The translations under genes and the position numbers were made by a program. Source: Streptomyces sp. CBMA156 (GTDB lineage: Bacteria > Actinomycetota > Actinomycetes > Streptomycetales > Streptomycetaceae). Taken from it: a DNA stretch of 62,895 nucleotides. Numbering within the stretch: the stretch's first letter is position 1; each line of letters opens with the position of its first letter. The notes beneath the pieces were generated by a model. That model was not told where the DNA came from. It saw only the letters and a program-made list of their open reading frames with translations, and ran no database searches. The stretch spans positions 1-62,895 of the forward strand of contig NZ_MSJQ01000030.1 in the NCBI RefSeq assembly GCF_014596515.1. The letters are read 5' to 3'. This document shows positions 8,442 through 16,592 of this stretch, piece by piece.

Positions 8442-9575
8442 ATGACCGCGCAGAACGTCGAGGGCCCGGTCGGTGCCGCCCGCGCCCCGGGTACGGCCGG
8501 GGCAGCTCCGGGTACGGACGCCGGAGCCCCGGGTACGGCCGGGGGCACCGCCGGGTCGCGGCCGGTGGCCGTCGGCATCGGCCGGCGCCCCGAGCCCGTG
8601 CACGACGTCGCGGTGTACGCCTTCCCCGGCATGGCACCGTTCGAACTCGGCGTGGTGGTCGAGGTGTTCGGGCTGGCACGGCCGGAGCTGGCCGGGCTGC
8701 TGGCGACGCCCTGGTACGGGCTGAAGGTGTGCGCCGACCGGCCGGGGACGGCGCTGGAGGCGGTCGGCGGCTTCACGCTGACCGCCCGGCACGGGCTGGA
8801 CGAACTCGCCGCGGCCGACACCGTGGTGGTCCCCGGGGTGCCGAACGCGTTCGGCGGCGAAGTCTCCCCCGGGCTGGTCGAGGCGCTGCGCACCGCGCAC
8901 GGGCGCGGCGCCCGGATCGTGTCGATCTGCTCGGGCGCCTTCGCGCTGGCCGCCGCCGGACTGCTGGACGGCCGGGAGGCGACCACCCACTGGCGGTACG
9001 CCGAACTGCTCCAGCAGCGCCACCCCTCGGTGCTGGTCGACCCCGACGTGCTCTACGTGGACAACGGCGACGTGCTCACCAGCGCGGGCAGCGCGGCCGG
9101 CATCGACCTCTGCCTGCACCTGATCCGCCGGGACCACGGCGCCAAGGTGGCCAACACGGTGGCCCGCCGCTTCGTGGTGGCACCGCACCGGGACGGCGGA
9201 CAGGCCCAGTTCGTCGAGGCGGCGGTCCGCCCGGTCGAGGAGGAGGACGACGGGGTCGCCCGCAGCATGCGGTGGGCGCTGGACCACCTGGCGTCCCCGC
9301 TGACCATCTCGCAACTGGCCCGCGCCGCACGGATGTCGGACCGCTCGTACCTCCGGCACTTCACCGCCCGCAACGGGACCAGCCCGATGCGCTGGGTCGT
9401 CACCCAGCGCGTCGCGGCCAGTCTGCCGCTGCTGGAGTCACCGGAGGGGACGGTCGAGGAGATCGCCGCGGCGGTCGGCTTCGAGAGCGCCGCGACTCTC
9501 CGGCACCACTTCGGCCGGGTGATGCGCACCTCCCCGACCGCCTACCGGCGCTCGTTCGGACGCGGGGCGGCCTGA
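8442..9575 (+). CDS. GlxA/AdpA-type regulator (DJ-1/PfpI domain plus AraC DNA-binding domain)
   Basis: A transcription factor of 377 residues. After a 45-residue Gly/Ala/Thr-rich lead, a DJ-1/PfpI-like dimerisation domain spans about 50-230 (VYAFPGMAPFELG, the nucleophile-elbow-like IVSICSGAFALAAAG, and ATTHWRY). The AraC-type double helix-turn-helix is at about 265-372 (LTISQLARAARMSDRSYLRH, then VEEIAAAVGFESAATLRHHF). The architecture is that of AdpA and its paralogues. A TACACT hexamer near 8400 may be the -10 box. The regulatory target is unknown. The 3' end lies in a tandem repeat. Confidence 0.88.
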   Translation: MTAQNVEGPVGAARAPGTAGAAPGTDAGAPGTAGGTAGSRPVAVGIGRRPEPVHDVAVYAFPGMAPFELGVVVEVFGLARPELAGLLATPWYGLKVCADRPGTALEAVGGFTLTARHGLDELAAADTVVVPGVPNAFGGEVSPGLVEALRTAHGRGARIVSICSGAFALAAAGLLDGREATTHWRYAELLQQRHPSVLVDPDVLYVDNGDVLTSAGSAAGIDLCLHLIRRDHGAKVANTVARRFVVAPHRDGGQAQFVEAAVRPVEEEDDGVARSMRWALDHLASPLTISQLARAARMSDRSYLRHFTARNGTSPMRWVVTQRVAASLPLLESPEGTVEEIAAAVGFESAATLRHHFGRVMRTSPTAYRRSFGRGAA

Positions 9576-9607
9576 ACGCGGGGCGGCCTGAAGCGGGCCG
9601 GCCTGAA
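9561..9607 (+). repeat. Three tandem copies of a 16-bp repeat across a stop codon
   Basis: CGCGGGGCGGCCTGAA occurs twice perfectly (9561-9576, 9577-9592), with a third 15-bp variant at 9593-9607 and a partial fourth. Each unit contains TGA; the first supplies the stop of the GlxA-type gene. This suggests recent replication slippage. Confidence 0.8.
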
Positions 9608-9627
9608 CGCGGGCCGTCCGGCGGGGC

Positions 9628-10065
9628 CTACCGCCCCTCGCGCCGGTCCGCGTTGGCGAGCATCGCGTCGTGCAGCCACTGCGCCAGGCCCGGCGCGGTC
9701 TTCTCGTAGGCCTCGGTCCAGCGCGGGTCGGAGACGTACAGCCCGGCCAGCCCGCGGTGGATGGTGTACGTGCAGTCGTAGAAGTTCCGGCAGATGTGCT
9801 GCCGGTGCTCCTCGGCGAGGTCCGTGGCCACCGTGCCGTCGGCGGGTTCGCCGGCGGCGAGCGCCCCGGCCAGGCGGGCGTCGAGCCCGGTCATCTCCTC
9901 CTGGATCCGCTGCCAGTCGGCCTTGGAGTAGCCGCCGGTCCTGCGCTGCGACTCGGCCCAGGCGGCGGTGTCGCCCCAGCGCTGCCCGGCCTCCTGCTCC
10001 CAGTCCTCCTGGTAGCCCTCTCCGAAGATCTCGAACTTCTCCTCCGGGGTCAGCTGAATGCCCAT
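9628..10065 (-). CDS. Internal in-frame start giving a TipAS-like short protein
   Basis: The ATG at 10065 (reading MGIQLTPEEKFEIF) has a GGAGG at 10074-10078 with 8-base spacing. It would yield 145 residues, the thiopeptide-binding domain alone. In Streptomyces lividans the tipA gene makes TipAL and a TipAS of almost this size from an internal start at the equivalent place. The conserved ribosome binding site inside the coding region supports the same dual use here, where TipAS would act as an antibiotic sink. Confidence 0.65.
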   Translation of the reverse strand: MGIQLTPEEKFEIFGEGYQEDWEQEAGQRWGDTAAWAESQRRTGGYSKADWQRIQEEMTGLDARLAGALAAGEPADGTVATDLAEEHRQHICRNFYDCTYTIHRGLAGLYVSDPRWTEAYEKTAPGLAQWLHDAMLANADRREGR

Positions 10066-10401
10066 TCTCCGTGCCTCCATGGCGTGTTCGACGGCTGCGG
10101 CGAGCTCCTGGAGGTGACCGATCCGGTCGGTGAGCAGCCGGTGCTGCCGCCGGAGGTGCTCGGTCGGGCTGACCGAGTCGTCGTCCAGGATCGCCGCGAT
10201 CTCCTCCAGGGGGAACCCGAGTTCTCGGTAGAAGAGGATCTGCTGCAACCGGTCGAGGTCGGCGTCCACGTACCGGCGGTAGCCGGACCGGGTACGGCCG
10301 GCGGGGGACAGCAGGCCGATCTCGTCGTAGTGGTGCAGGGTGCGGACGGTCACCTTGGCGGTCTTCGCCACGGCGCCGACCGAGTAGCCCTCACTGGTCA
10401 T
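9628..10401 (-). CDS. tipA: TipA-like MerR-family regulator, long form (TipAL)
   Basis: A protein of 257 residues. The N-terminal MerR helix-turn-helix (YSVGAVAKTAKVTVRTLHHY) is followed by a coiled-coil dimer helix (about 75-112) and a C-terminal TipAS antibiotic-recognition domain (QLTPEEKFEIFGEGY onward). Two cysteines near the end (HICRNFYDC) lie where TipA proteins bind thiopeptide antibiotics covalently. Ligand-bound TipA activates its own promoter. ATG 10401 follows GGGAGG; a longer upstream reading lacks this. A TipA-type operator-promoter lies at 10429-10459 and an internal start at 10065. Confidence 0.9.
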   Translation of the reverse strand: MTSEGYSVGAVAKTAKVTVRTLHHYDEIGLLSPAGRTRSGYRRYVDADLDRLQQILFYRELGFPLEEIAAILDDDSVSPTEHLRRQHRLLTDRIGHLQELAAAVEHAMEARRMGIQLTPEEKFEIFGEGYQEDWEQEAGQRWGDTAAWAESQRRTGGYSKADWQRIQEEMTGLDARLAGALAAGEPADGTVATDLAEEHRQHICRNFYDCTYTIHRGLAGLYVSDPRWTEAYEKTAPGLAQWLHDAMLANADRREGR

Positions 10402-10428
10402 CGGAGTTCCTCCCTGGTGCTGACCACC

Positions 10429-10459
10429 ACCCTCGGCTCTCACGTCGCGTGAGGGTCAA
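10429..10459 (-). promoter_or_regulatory. TipA-type promoter with 19-bp spacer and operator dyad
   Basis: On the minus strand TTGACC (10459-10454) and GAGGGT (10434-10429) are separated by 19 bases, the over-long spacer characteristic of MerR-family promoters. Inside the spacer is the dyad CTCACGCGACGTGAG. From memory the S. lividans tipA promoter carries CTCACGTCACGTGAG in the same place. This is a strong indication of autoregulation by the gene starting at 10401. Confidence 0.75.
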
Positions 10460-10544
10460 GCCGTGCGCGGAGCGACCGGTGAGGGCGCGGGACGGCGCGG
10501 GACGGCGGTGGAGCGCGGGTGCCGGGCGCGGGTGCGCCCCCTGT

Positions 10545-11774
10545 TCAGACCCCGGCGCCCGCCGGCTCCCGTTCGCGCCGCCGGCCGCCCCGGCGCCCGG
10601 CACCCACGCCGTCGCCCGGTCCGCCTCGGCGGCGCGAACGCTGAGTGGGCCAGAACAGCACGTACACGGCGGAGACCACCACGAAGGCGAGCCGGACGAG
10701 GCCGCGGGCCGAGTCGGACGGAAGGAGCAGCGTGCCGCCGTACAGCGCGGCCAGCGCGATCCAGCTCCACCACGGGACGAGCCGCTTCTGCCCGACCGCG
10801 TCCCAGAGCAGGGTGCCGAGCAGGATCGAGGCTGTGTAGTAGGTGTAGACGCTCGGGTCGAGCAGGATGCGGGCGTCCGCGCCCAGCAGCACCACGGCCG
10901 GCCAGCGGCCGCGCCAGACGGCGAAGCAGCCGAGCCCGATGCCGAGCGCGAACTGGGCCGGGCGGTCCCACCAGGGGGTGGCCGGGTCGGTGACCCCGAA
11001 CCAGCGCAGCGCGGAGGCGGGCTGGTTCGGGATGGTGAACTTGGCGGCCGCCATGGTGTCCAGGTTGCCCAGGTAGAACGGCAGCCAGGCGATCGCCACC
11101 AGGGCGCAGAACCAGAGCGCGGCGCGCAGCCAGGCGGGCCGGGGCAGCGCCAGGATCAGCGGGGCGAAGGCGATCGCCCAGGGCTTGGAGTCCACGGCCA
11201 GCGCGAGGAAGACCGCGACCTGGGTGGGCTTGCCGCGGGCCAGGGCGTGCGCGGCGAGGGTGGTGAAGAACAGCGCGAGGACGTCGTCCAGGTGCGCGAA
11301 GCGGACCGAGACCTCGACCCACATCGGGATGAACGCCAGCCCGGCGATCAGCAGGCGCTGCTGGAGCCGGCGGTGGTTGATCCCGGTGCCGAGGTAGTAC
11401 AGGGCGGCCGTGCGGCCGACCACGACCAGCATCACCAGGCCGAGCCCGACGCTCACCGCCTCGGCGATCAGCTCGCCGGTGTGCGGGGCGAACGGGGCGG
11501 TGAGCCGGGCCGCCGCCAGGCTGACCGGGCCGATCTGGAGCTCCGGGTGATGGGCGTAGAGCGACAGGCCGCCGTCGGACTGGCCGCTGAAGAGCAGCTG
11601 CTCGCCCTGACGCAGGTAGTGCCAGGAGAATCCGCCGCTGGGCTCGACCAGGAAGAACCAGAGCACCGTCCAGCCGGTCAGCAGGACGTGGTGCCTCCGC
11701 AGCGGAAGTCCCGCTATTCGCCCGGTCGCCGACTCGTAATCGGTGGTGGCCCGTGCCGTGCGCGCTTCCCGCAC
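10545..11774 (-). CDS. Polytopic membrane protein, GT-C/GT87-like glycosyltransferase candidate
   Basis: A protein of 409 residues with roughly nine to eleven hydrophobic segments. The first luminal/extracellular loop follows a segment reading RFAHLDDVLALFF, reminiscent of polyprenol-phosphate-dependent GT-C enzymes, and the overall pattern resembles DUF2029/GT87 proteins that add mannose or similar sugars outside the membrane. No family-defining DxD pair could be assigned with certainty, so a transporter-like or unknown function remains possible. GTG 11774 is preceded by GGGGAGA. The C-terminal 30 residues are Arg/Gly-rich and cytoplasmic. Confidence 0.6.
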   Translation of the reverse strand: MREARTARATTDYESATGRIAGLPLRRHHVLLTGWTVLWFFLVEPSGGFSWHYLRQGEQLLFSGQSDGGLSLYAHHPELQIGPVSLAAARLTAPFAPHTGELIAEAVSVGLGLVMLVVVGRTAALYYLGTGINHRRLQQRLLIAGLAFIPMWVEVSVRFAHLDDVLALFFTTLAAHALARGKPTQVAVFLALAVDSKPWAIAFAPLILALPRPAWLRAALWFCALVAIAWLPFYLGNLDTMAAAKFTIPNQPASALRWFGVTDPATPWWDRPAQFALGIGLGCFAVWRGRWPAVVLLGADARILLDPSVYTYYTASILLGTLLWDAVGQKRLVPWWSWIALAALYGGTLLLPSDSARGLVRLAFVVVSAVYVLFWPTQRSRRRGGPGDGVGAGRRGGRRREREPAGAGV

Positions 11775-11928
11775 CTGTTCTCTCCCCGCCGTTCCGCCCC
11801 CTCCGGCCGGACATCCTATGTGACGGAGGCGAACCGCCCGTGCCGCCCGCGGTTCCGTCCGGTGGACGGTGCGGGCGGCACGGGGGGTGCGCTACTGCTC
11901 AGCGCGCTTCGGTTCGGCGCGCCTCGGT

Positions 11929-13101
11929 TCAGCCCTGCGGACCGGCCTTGCGGCGGCGCAGCACCACGAGGGTGCCGACACCGGCCAGCAGGACGGCGCC
12001 GCCGGTGGCCGCGATGGCGGTGGTGTGGTCACCGCCACCGGTCGTGGCCAGGGCCTTGTCGCTGCCGTCCGCGGCGGCCTTGGCCTTGTCCACGGCGGCC
12101 GGGGTCAGCGGCGGCGGGGTGATGACCGGGGGCTCCACCGGGAAGTCGATCGGGCCGGCGGTGTCGCCGCTGCTCTCGGCCGGGGCCGGGGTGGTGGCGG
12201 AGCCGGAGGGCTCACCGGTGGCCGGGGTGGTCGGCTTCTCAGTCGGCTTCTCGGTGGGCTTCTCGGTGGGCTTCTCGGTCGGGGTCTCGGTCGGCTTGCC
12301 GGTGGGCGTCTCGGTCGGCTTCTCCGTCGGCGTCGCGGTGGAGGTGGCGGTCGCGGTGGCCGACGGAGAGCTGCTCGCGGTCGGGCTGGGCTTGCCGGTC
12401 TGGGTCGGCGTCGGGCTCGGCTTGCCGGTGTTCGTCGCGGTGGGCGTCGGGCTCGGCTTGCCGCCGTGCGCCTTGATGACGAAGCCCACGCCGCCGTCGC
12501 AGCTGAGGTGGCCGTTGTCGACCGGCTGGTGGGTGGTGTCGTCGAGCTCGGCGGCGAAGACGACCGGGACGACACCGGCCCGGCCGAGCGGGGCGCCGTC
12601 GGCGAAGGAGGCCCGGACCTTGATCGGGACGTTCTTGCCCCGGTTCACCCCGAGCAGGTCGTCGGCGACCGGGTTGCCGGCCGCGTCGAGGGTGCCGAGC
12701 ATCATCAGGACGGAGTCGTTCTTCTCGCCGCTCTTGTCGGGGGCGACCACCGCGGTCTGCCACTCGCCGCCGGGCAGCCGGTACTGGACCTTGAGGTCCT
12801 TCGCCTGGAGCGAGCCCGCCTTGTTCTTGAACTTGAGCAGCGGGATGAAGACGAAGTCGTGCTTCGTCCGGTTGTCGATCTTGAACGTGAACTCGCGGGC
12901 GTCGCCGCCGGCGATGAAGGTGCCGGGCACGCCGTTCAGCGAGAGGTCGAGGTTCGCGTGCGACGCCTTGTCGGCCTGCGGCGCGACGGCGGAGGGGGTG
13001 CCGGTGGTGCCGACGGCCATGGCGCCCTGGGCGCCGGCCAGCACGAGTGAGGATGCGAGCGCGGCGGCGCCGGCAAGGGCAAGACTGCGACGTATGGACA
13101 A
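11929..13101 (-). CDS. Secreted surface protein with LAXTG sortase E signal and EKPT repeats
   Basis: A protein of 390 residues. It has a Sec signal peptide (SIRRSLALAGAAALASSLVL, then AQGAMA), a beta-rich domain of about 170 residues, and a Thr/Pro-rich stalk with tandem EKPTEKPT and TPTQTGKPSP-like units. The C-terminal sorting signal is LATTG (residues 351-355), a hydrophobic helix and an RRRK tail. LAXTG is the motif recognised by class E sortases of streptomycetes, so the protein is probably cell-wall linked. TTG 13101 was preferred because GAGG lies 6 bases upstream; GTG 13113 is the alternative. The function of the exposed domain is unknown. Confidence 0.8.
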   Translation of the reverse strand: MSIRRSLALAGAAALASSLVLAGAQGAMAVGTTGTPSAVAPQADKASHANLDLSLNGVPGTFIAGGDAREFTFKIDNRTKHDFVFIPLLKFKNKAGSLQAKDLKVQYRLPGGEWQTAVVAPDKSGEKNDSVLMMLGTLDAAGNPVADDLLGVNRGKNVPIKVRASFADGAPLGRAGVVPVVFAAELDDTTHQPVDNGHLSCDGGVGFVIKAHGGKPSPTPTATNTGKPSPTPTQTGKPSPTASSSPSATATATSTATPTEKPTETPTGKPTETPTEKPTEKPTEKPTEKPTTPATGEPSGSATTPAPAESSGDTAGPIDFPVEPPVITPPPLTPAAVDKAKAAADGSDKALATTGGGDHTTAIAATGGAVLLAGVGTLVVLRRRKAGPQG

Positions 13102-13421
13102 GGGAGACCTCACGGAAGTGTCCGGGCGAGGCCCGGGCGCGAGAGGGCGGCCGCAGACGCCGCGTACCCCCCGCGAAGTTGAAAGTGCGACGGAGAGTAC
13201 CGAACGATCCGACCGGTCCGGAAGGCGGGTGGCACACTGCGGCGAGGATGCCGAAAAGCCCTGTCCGAATCGTCCAACTCTGGCCGATCACAAGGCTTTT
13301 GCGTTTTGCCGAAAGATGACCGGCGAGTGACGGGTACACGCCCGTGGGGCGGTGCCGCGCGCCCCCCCGGCGGCGCGCGGCGGATGTACGGTGCCGGGCC
13401 TGCCGGGGGCGGCCCGCGGGG
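13102..13421. other. Intergenic region upstream of the sortase substrate
   Basis: These 320 bases carry the promoter region of the minus-strand surface protein gene at their left end and the 3' flank of the oxidoreductase gene at their right. A somewhat AT-richer stretch lies at 13260-13325. No gene or strong hairpin is supported. Confidence 0.35.
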
Positions 13422-14000
13422 TCAGCCCGCGAAGAAGGACTTGGCCGCGACGACCGCCCGCTCGTCGTCCAGCACCTCGCCCGGGCGGGAGCCGTTGCCG
13501 AGCAGCACCCCGCCCCAGCGCATCTCCATGTACTCGGCGGTCAGCCGGAGGCTGTCGATCAGCGGCCCGGCCTTGTCGTCGTCGGCGGCGAGGGCGGTGA
13601 CCCCCCAGAGCGTGCTGCCACCCATCCGGGCGAGGAAGTCCAGCCCGGGCACCCCCATCCACCCCAGCCAGTGGTCGAGGTAGAGCTTGGCGCTGGTCGG
13701 CAGCGAGTACCAGTACAGCGGCGCGACGAAGACCAGGTCGGTGGCCGCCAGGGTGGCGTCCAGCAGTGTCCGCCCGTGGCCGGCCGGCTCCGGGTAGCCG
13801 CCGTCACCGGTGTGCCGCAGGTCCCGGAAGGGCGGCAGTGGGTGGTCGTCCAGTCGCAGCCAGCGCTGCTCGGCGCCGGCTGGCAGGCTCGACTCGGCGG
13901 CCAGCCGGGCGAGTCGGACCGAGTTGCCGTCGGGGCGCGCACTGGCGTCGAGGAACAGGAAACGGCGCGACGCCCGGGCGTCGGTCGACTGATGGATCAT
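13422..14000 (-). CDS. Flavodoxin-fold NAD(P)H-dependent oxidoreductase
   Basis: A cytoplasmic protein of 192 residues. It shows the flavodoxin-like start FLFLDASARPDGNSVRLA (phosphate-binding loop for FMN) and the conserved APLYWYSLPTSAKLYLDHWL segment of the NAD(P)H-dependent FMN reductase/quinone reductase family. The substrate is unknown; quinones or azo/nitro compounds are typical. ATG 14000 follows AAGGAG. A 10-base palindrome CGTACGTACG at 14015-14024, just upstream, could be an operator for an HxlR/MarR-type regulator, though no such gene is adjacent. Confidence 0.82.
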   Translation of the reverse strand: MIHQSTDARASRRFLFLDASARPDGNSVRLARLAAESSLPAGAEQRWLRLDDHPLPPFRDLRHTGDGGYPEPAGHGRTLLDATLAATDLVFVAPLYWYSLPTSAKLYLDHWLGWMGVPGLDFLARMGGSTLWGVTALAADDDKAGPLIDSLRLTAEYMEMRWGGVLLGNGSRPGEVLDDERAVVAAKSFFAG

Positions 14001-14144
14001 CAGAACTCCTTCTTCGTACGTACGGTGCGAGCGCAGGAGTGAGCAGCCGTAGGTCGCCGGGTATTCCGCGCCGGTGCCGACAGCCGGGCCGAGTCGCTCA
14101 GGTGCCCGGCAGCCGGATGGTCGGGCAGCCGGGCGACCGGACCG

Positions 14145-15029
14145 TCAGTCGGGCAGCCCGGCCCGGCGGCGGGCGACGGCGGCGACCGCCGCCCAGTCCT
14201 TGTCCCCGTCGCCGTGGGCCAGCGCGTCCAGGAAGGCGTCCCGCAGGATGCTGCCGAACGGCAGCGGGACGTTGCGCGCGGCCCCGGCCTCCAGCGCGAG
14301 GCCGACGTCCTTGAGCCCGAGCGGCAGCCGGAACCCGGCCGGCTCGTAGCGGCGCTCTGCCACCATCGAGCCGTAGCCGGTGTGGATCGGCCCCGGGAAG
14401 AGCGTGCCGGTGAGCATCTCGACCAGGTCGGTCGGCCGGACGCCGTGCGCCTCGGCCAGGCTGCACGCCTCGGCCATCGACTCGATCGCGCAGGCGATCA
14501 GGAAGTTGGTGCTGATCTTGGCCGTGTTGGCCTGCCGGGGGCTCTCGCCGAACTGCCAGGTGCGCTGGCCCATCGCCGCGAACAGCGGCTCGGCCAGGGC
14601 CAGCAGCCCGGGCGCGCCCGCGGCCAGGATGTTCAGCTGCCCCGCCGCGGCGACCGGCGGCCGGCCGAGGACGGGCGCGGCGACGTAGCCGACGCCGTGC
14701 TCGGCGTGCAGCGCCTCGGCCCGTTCGGCGAGGGCGAGCGAGACGGTGGCCATGTTGACGTGCAGGGCCGCCGTGGCACCGGCCAGCAGGTCCGGGTCGA
14801 GCAGCAGCTGCTCCACCGCCGTGTCGTTGGCCAGCATGGAGACCACCGTGTCGGCGGCGAACACCTCGGCGAGCGAGCCGGCCGCCTCGGCGCCCTGGGC
14901 CACCATGGCGGCCACCGGCTCGGGCGAGCGGTTCCAGACCCGTACGGCGTGGCCGGCCCGCAGCAGGCTGCCGGCCATGCCCTGCCCCATCGCGCCCAGC
15001 CCCACGAAGCCGATCGTCCGCCCGGTCAT
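14145..15029 (-). CDS. NAD(P)-dependent oxidoreductase, 3-hydroxyisobutyrate dehydrogenase family
   Basis: A protein of 294 residues: a Rossmann NAD(P)-binding domain (IGFVGLGAMGQGMAGSLL, with WNRS after strand 2) and a helical C-terminal domain. The substrate-binding glycine segment and the catalytic lysine are in AKISTNFLIACAIESMAEA. Family members oxidise beta-hydroxyacids or reduce their semialdehydes or imines in the cytoplasm; the true substrate is not evident. The start ATG is preceded by GAGGGGA. It is preceded on the same strand by an unrelated YunG-like gene, and no operon partner fixes its pathway. Confidence 0.87.
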   Translation of the reverse strand: MTGRTIGFVGLGAMGQGMAGSLLRAGHAVRVWNRSPEPVAAMVAQGAEAAGSLAEVFAADTVVSMLANDTAVEQLLLDPDLLAGATAALHVNMATVSLALAERAEALHAEHGVGYVAAPVLGRPPVAAAGQLNILAAGAPGLLALAEPLFAAMGQRTWQFGESPRQANTAKISTNFLIACAIESMAEACSLAEAHGVRPTDLVEMLTGTLFPGPIHTGYGSMVAERRYEPAGFRLPLGLKDVGLALEAGAARNVPLPFGSILRDAFLDALAHGDGDKDWAAVAAVARRRAGLPD

Positions 15030-15134
15030 CCGCGTGTTCCCCTCGCCGCACCCGCTCGTGTACGGCCGACTGTACGTCAGGGGGCCGGCAGGCCGGGCGA
15101 CAAGCCGGACGACAGGCCCACGGAGGGCCCGCGC

Positions 15135-15560
15135 CTACGCGCAGGCGCGGGCCGGCATCCGGGTGCGGCCGGCGGCCGCGCCGCGCTCCAGCTCGGCGAC
15201 CACCCGGCCGCGCAGCAGCTCGTACTGGGCCTGGAGCCGGCCTGGCCGGGCCGGGCGGGCGACCGGGCGGCCGGGGCCGACCAGCTCGTCGGGGCTGAAC
15301 TGCTCGCGGGTGAGGTCGATCTCGAAGCCGGTGGCGAAGCGGTTCCACCAGTGGAGGTCCGTCCGCACCCCGTCGACGTACACCTCGCCCATCATGAGCT
15401 CGCCGCCGAGCAGGTCGTGCAGCACCATCGCCGTCACCCCGCACTGGCCGCGGGCCGGATTGTCGGGACGCCAGTGGGCCAGATCCTCGGGCGCACAGGT
15501 GTCGACACCCCAGGAGGAGCGGATCGCACGTTCGATGTCGTTGAGGGTCCACGCCGTCAT
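15135..15560 (-). CDS. YunG-like family protein
   Basis: A protein of 141 residues with a pattern seen in YunG-like proteins: an N-terminal SSWGVDTCAPEDLAHW, a central GQCGVTAMVLHDLLGGELM resembling a papain-like Cys/Gln arrangement, then DLHWWNRFATGFEIDLTREQF. Function is unknown; the conserved Cys and His residues hint at an enzyme. There is no signal peptide. ATG 15560 (MTAWTLNDIERA) fits the family start better than the upstream in-frame starts. Confidence 0.65.
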   Translation of the reverse strand: MTAWTLNDIERAIRSSWGVDTCAPEDLAHWRPDNPARGQCGVTAMVLHDLLGGELMMGEVYVDGVRTDLHWWNRFATGFEIDLTREQFSPDELVGPGRPVARPARPGRLQAQYELLRGRVVAELERGAAAGRTRMPARACA

Positions 15561-15718
15561 ACCGGGAAGCCTGCCACGCGCCACTGACAGCGGCACCGGC
15601 TTTTCGAAGGGTCATCCCGTGTTCTGCGGCGACCCTTCTGGCGTTCACCCGAAGGAGGCAATGACCCGGCCGGCCGGGCCTCCCCGTCCGCGGGGCGGGC
15701 CGACCGGCCGGGCCCGCG

Positions 15719-16276
15719 TCACTTCGCCAGCTCGGCGATGCCCGCCTGCGCGAACTGCTCGTCCAGGTCGCCGCTCGGCGCGCCCGCGACCCCGACGGCC
15801 GCGACCGGGGCGCCCTTCGACTGGATCGGGGCGCCGCCGGCCAGGAACAGGGTGCCCGGGATGTCCTTCAGGTTCGGGGCCTGGGCCAGGCGCTTGGCCA
15901 GCTCCGAGGTCGGGGCGTTCCAGGACACCGCGGTGAACGCCTTGCGCTCGGCCGAGACCGGGGCCTGCGGGCCGGCGCCGTCGCCCTTCAGCAGCACCCG
16001 GGTGACACCGTCACGGTCGACGACCGCGACGGACACGTGCTGGCCGGCCTTGGTGGCGGCGTCCAGGGCGGCCTGGGCGGCGCGGGTGGCGGCGTCGATC
16101 GTCAGGCCGCTGCTCGCGGCCAGGTTCTTGTTCTGGGTGTCGGCCTTCGCCGCGGCCGGGACGACCGGGGTCTCGGAGGACTCGGCGCTGGCCGAGACGG
16201 CGCCCACGGTGGCGGCGAGCGCGGCGGCGACGACGGTGCCGGTCAGCACCCGGGTGCGCACGGAGGTCTTCTTCAT
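15719..16276 (-). CDS. hbpS: Secreted HbpS-like heme-binding protein
   Basis: A protein of 185 residues with a signal peptide of about 32 residues (MKKTSVRTRVLTGTVVAAAL... ending near ASA) and a GlcG/HbpS domain (LTIDAATRAAQAALDAA, VAVVDRDG, then GGAPI and VAAVGVAGAPSGD). In Streptomyces reticuli the octameric extracellular HbpS binds heme and modulates the sensor kinase SenS under oxidative stress. Here it is divergent from a five-helix sensor kinase and its response regulator, the same set of genes. ATG 16276 is preceded by GAGGAG. Confidence 0.85.
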   Translation of the reverse strand: MKKTSVRTRVLTGTVVAAALAATVGAVSASAESSETPVVPAAAKADTQNKNLAASSGLTIDAATRAAQAALDAATKAGQHVSVAVVDRDGVTRVLLKGDGAGPQAPVSAERKAFTAVSWNAPTSELAKRLAQAPNLKDIPGTLFLAGGAPIQSKGAPVAAVGVAGAPSGDLDEQFAQAGIAELAK

Positions 16277-16592
16277 GGTCCAGCTCCTCAGCGGATCTGC
16301 GGGGTGGGACGGGGGTTCGGGGGCCGCCGCAGCGTCGGGGGACCGCCCGGCGGCGTGCTTCGATCCTCCGTCCGGGGCCCGGCCCGCGGCATCGGCGGTC
16401 CGGCGCGAGCGGCCGGGCATGATGGTGGACGGCGGTGTCAACCGATCGGCTGATGCGGCCCCGGGCCGGACGGGTCACCATCGATGGATCGACGCAGGTC
16501 GGCGCAGGTCGACGCGGACCGGGACGGCCGGGACGACCGGTACGGGCCGGCGCCGACCGCGCACGCACCACCCGTCCAGCCAGGAGACACCC
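16277..16592. other. Divergent promoter region between hbpS-like and sensor kinase genes
   Basis: These 316 bases must contain both promoters and any site for the response regulator. Short dyads such as ATCGATGGATCGAT-like sequence around 16480 and repeated GGTCGACG/GGTCGGCG elements at 16497-16516 are visible. No single operator could be picked with confidence. Confidence 0.4.

Noticed and set aside
15661..15936. Plus-strand ATG with an AAGGAGG site running into the hbpS-like gene
   Set aside because: The ribosome-binding-like sequence is good, but the product is Arg/Pro-rich and lies antisense to a confirmed secreted protein; chance is the simplest explanation.
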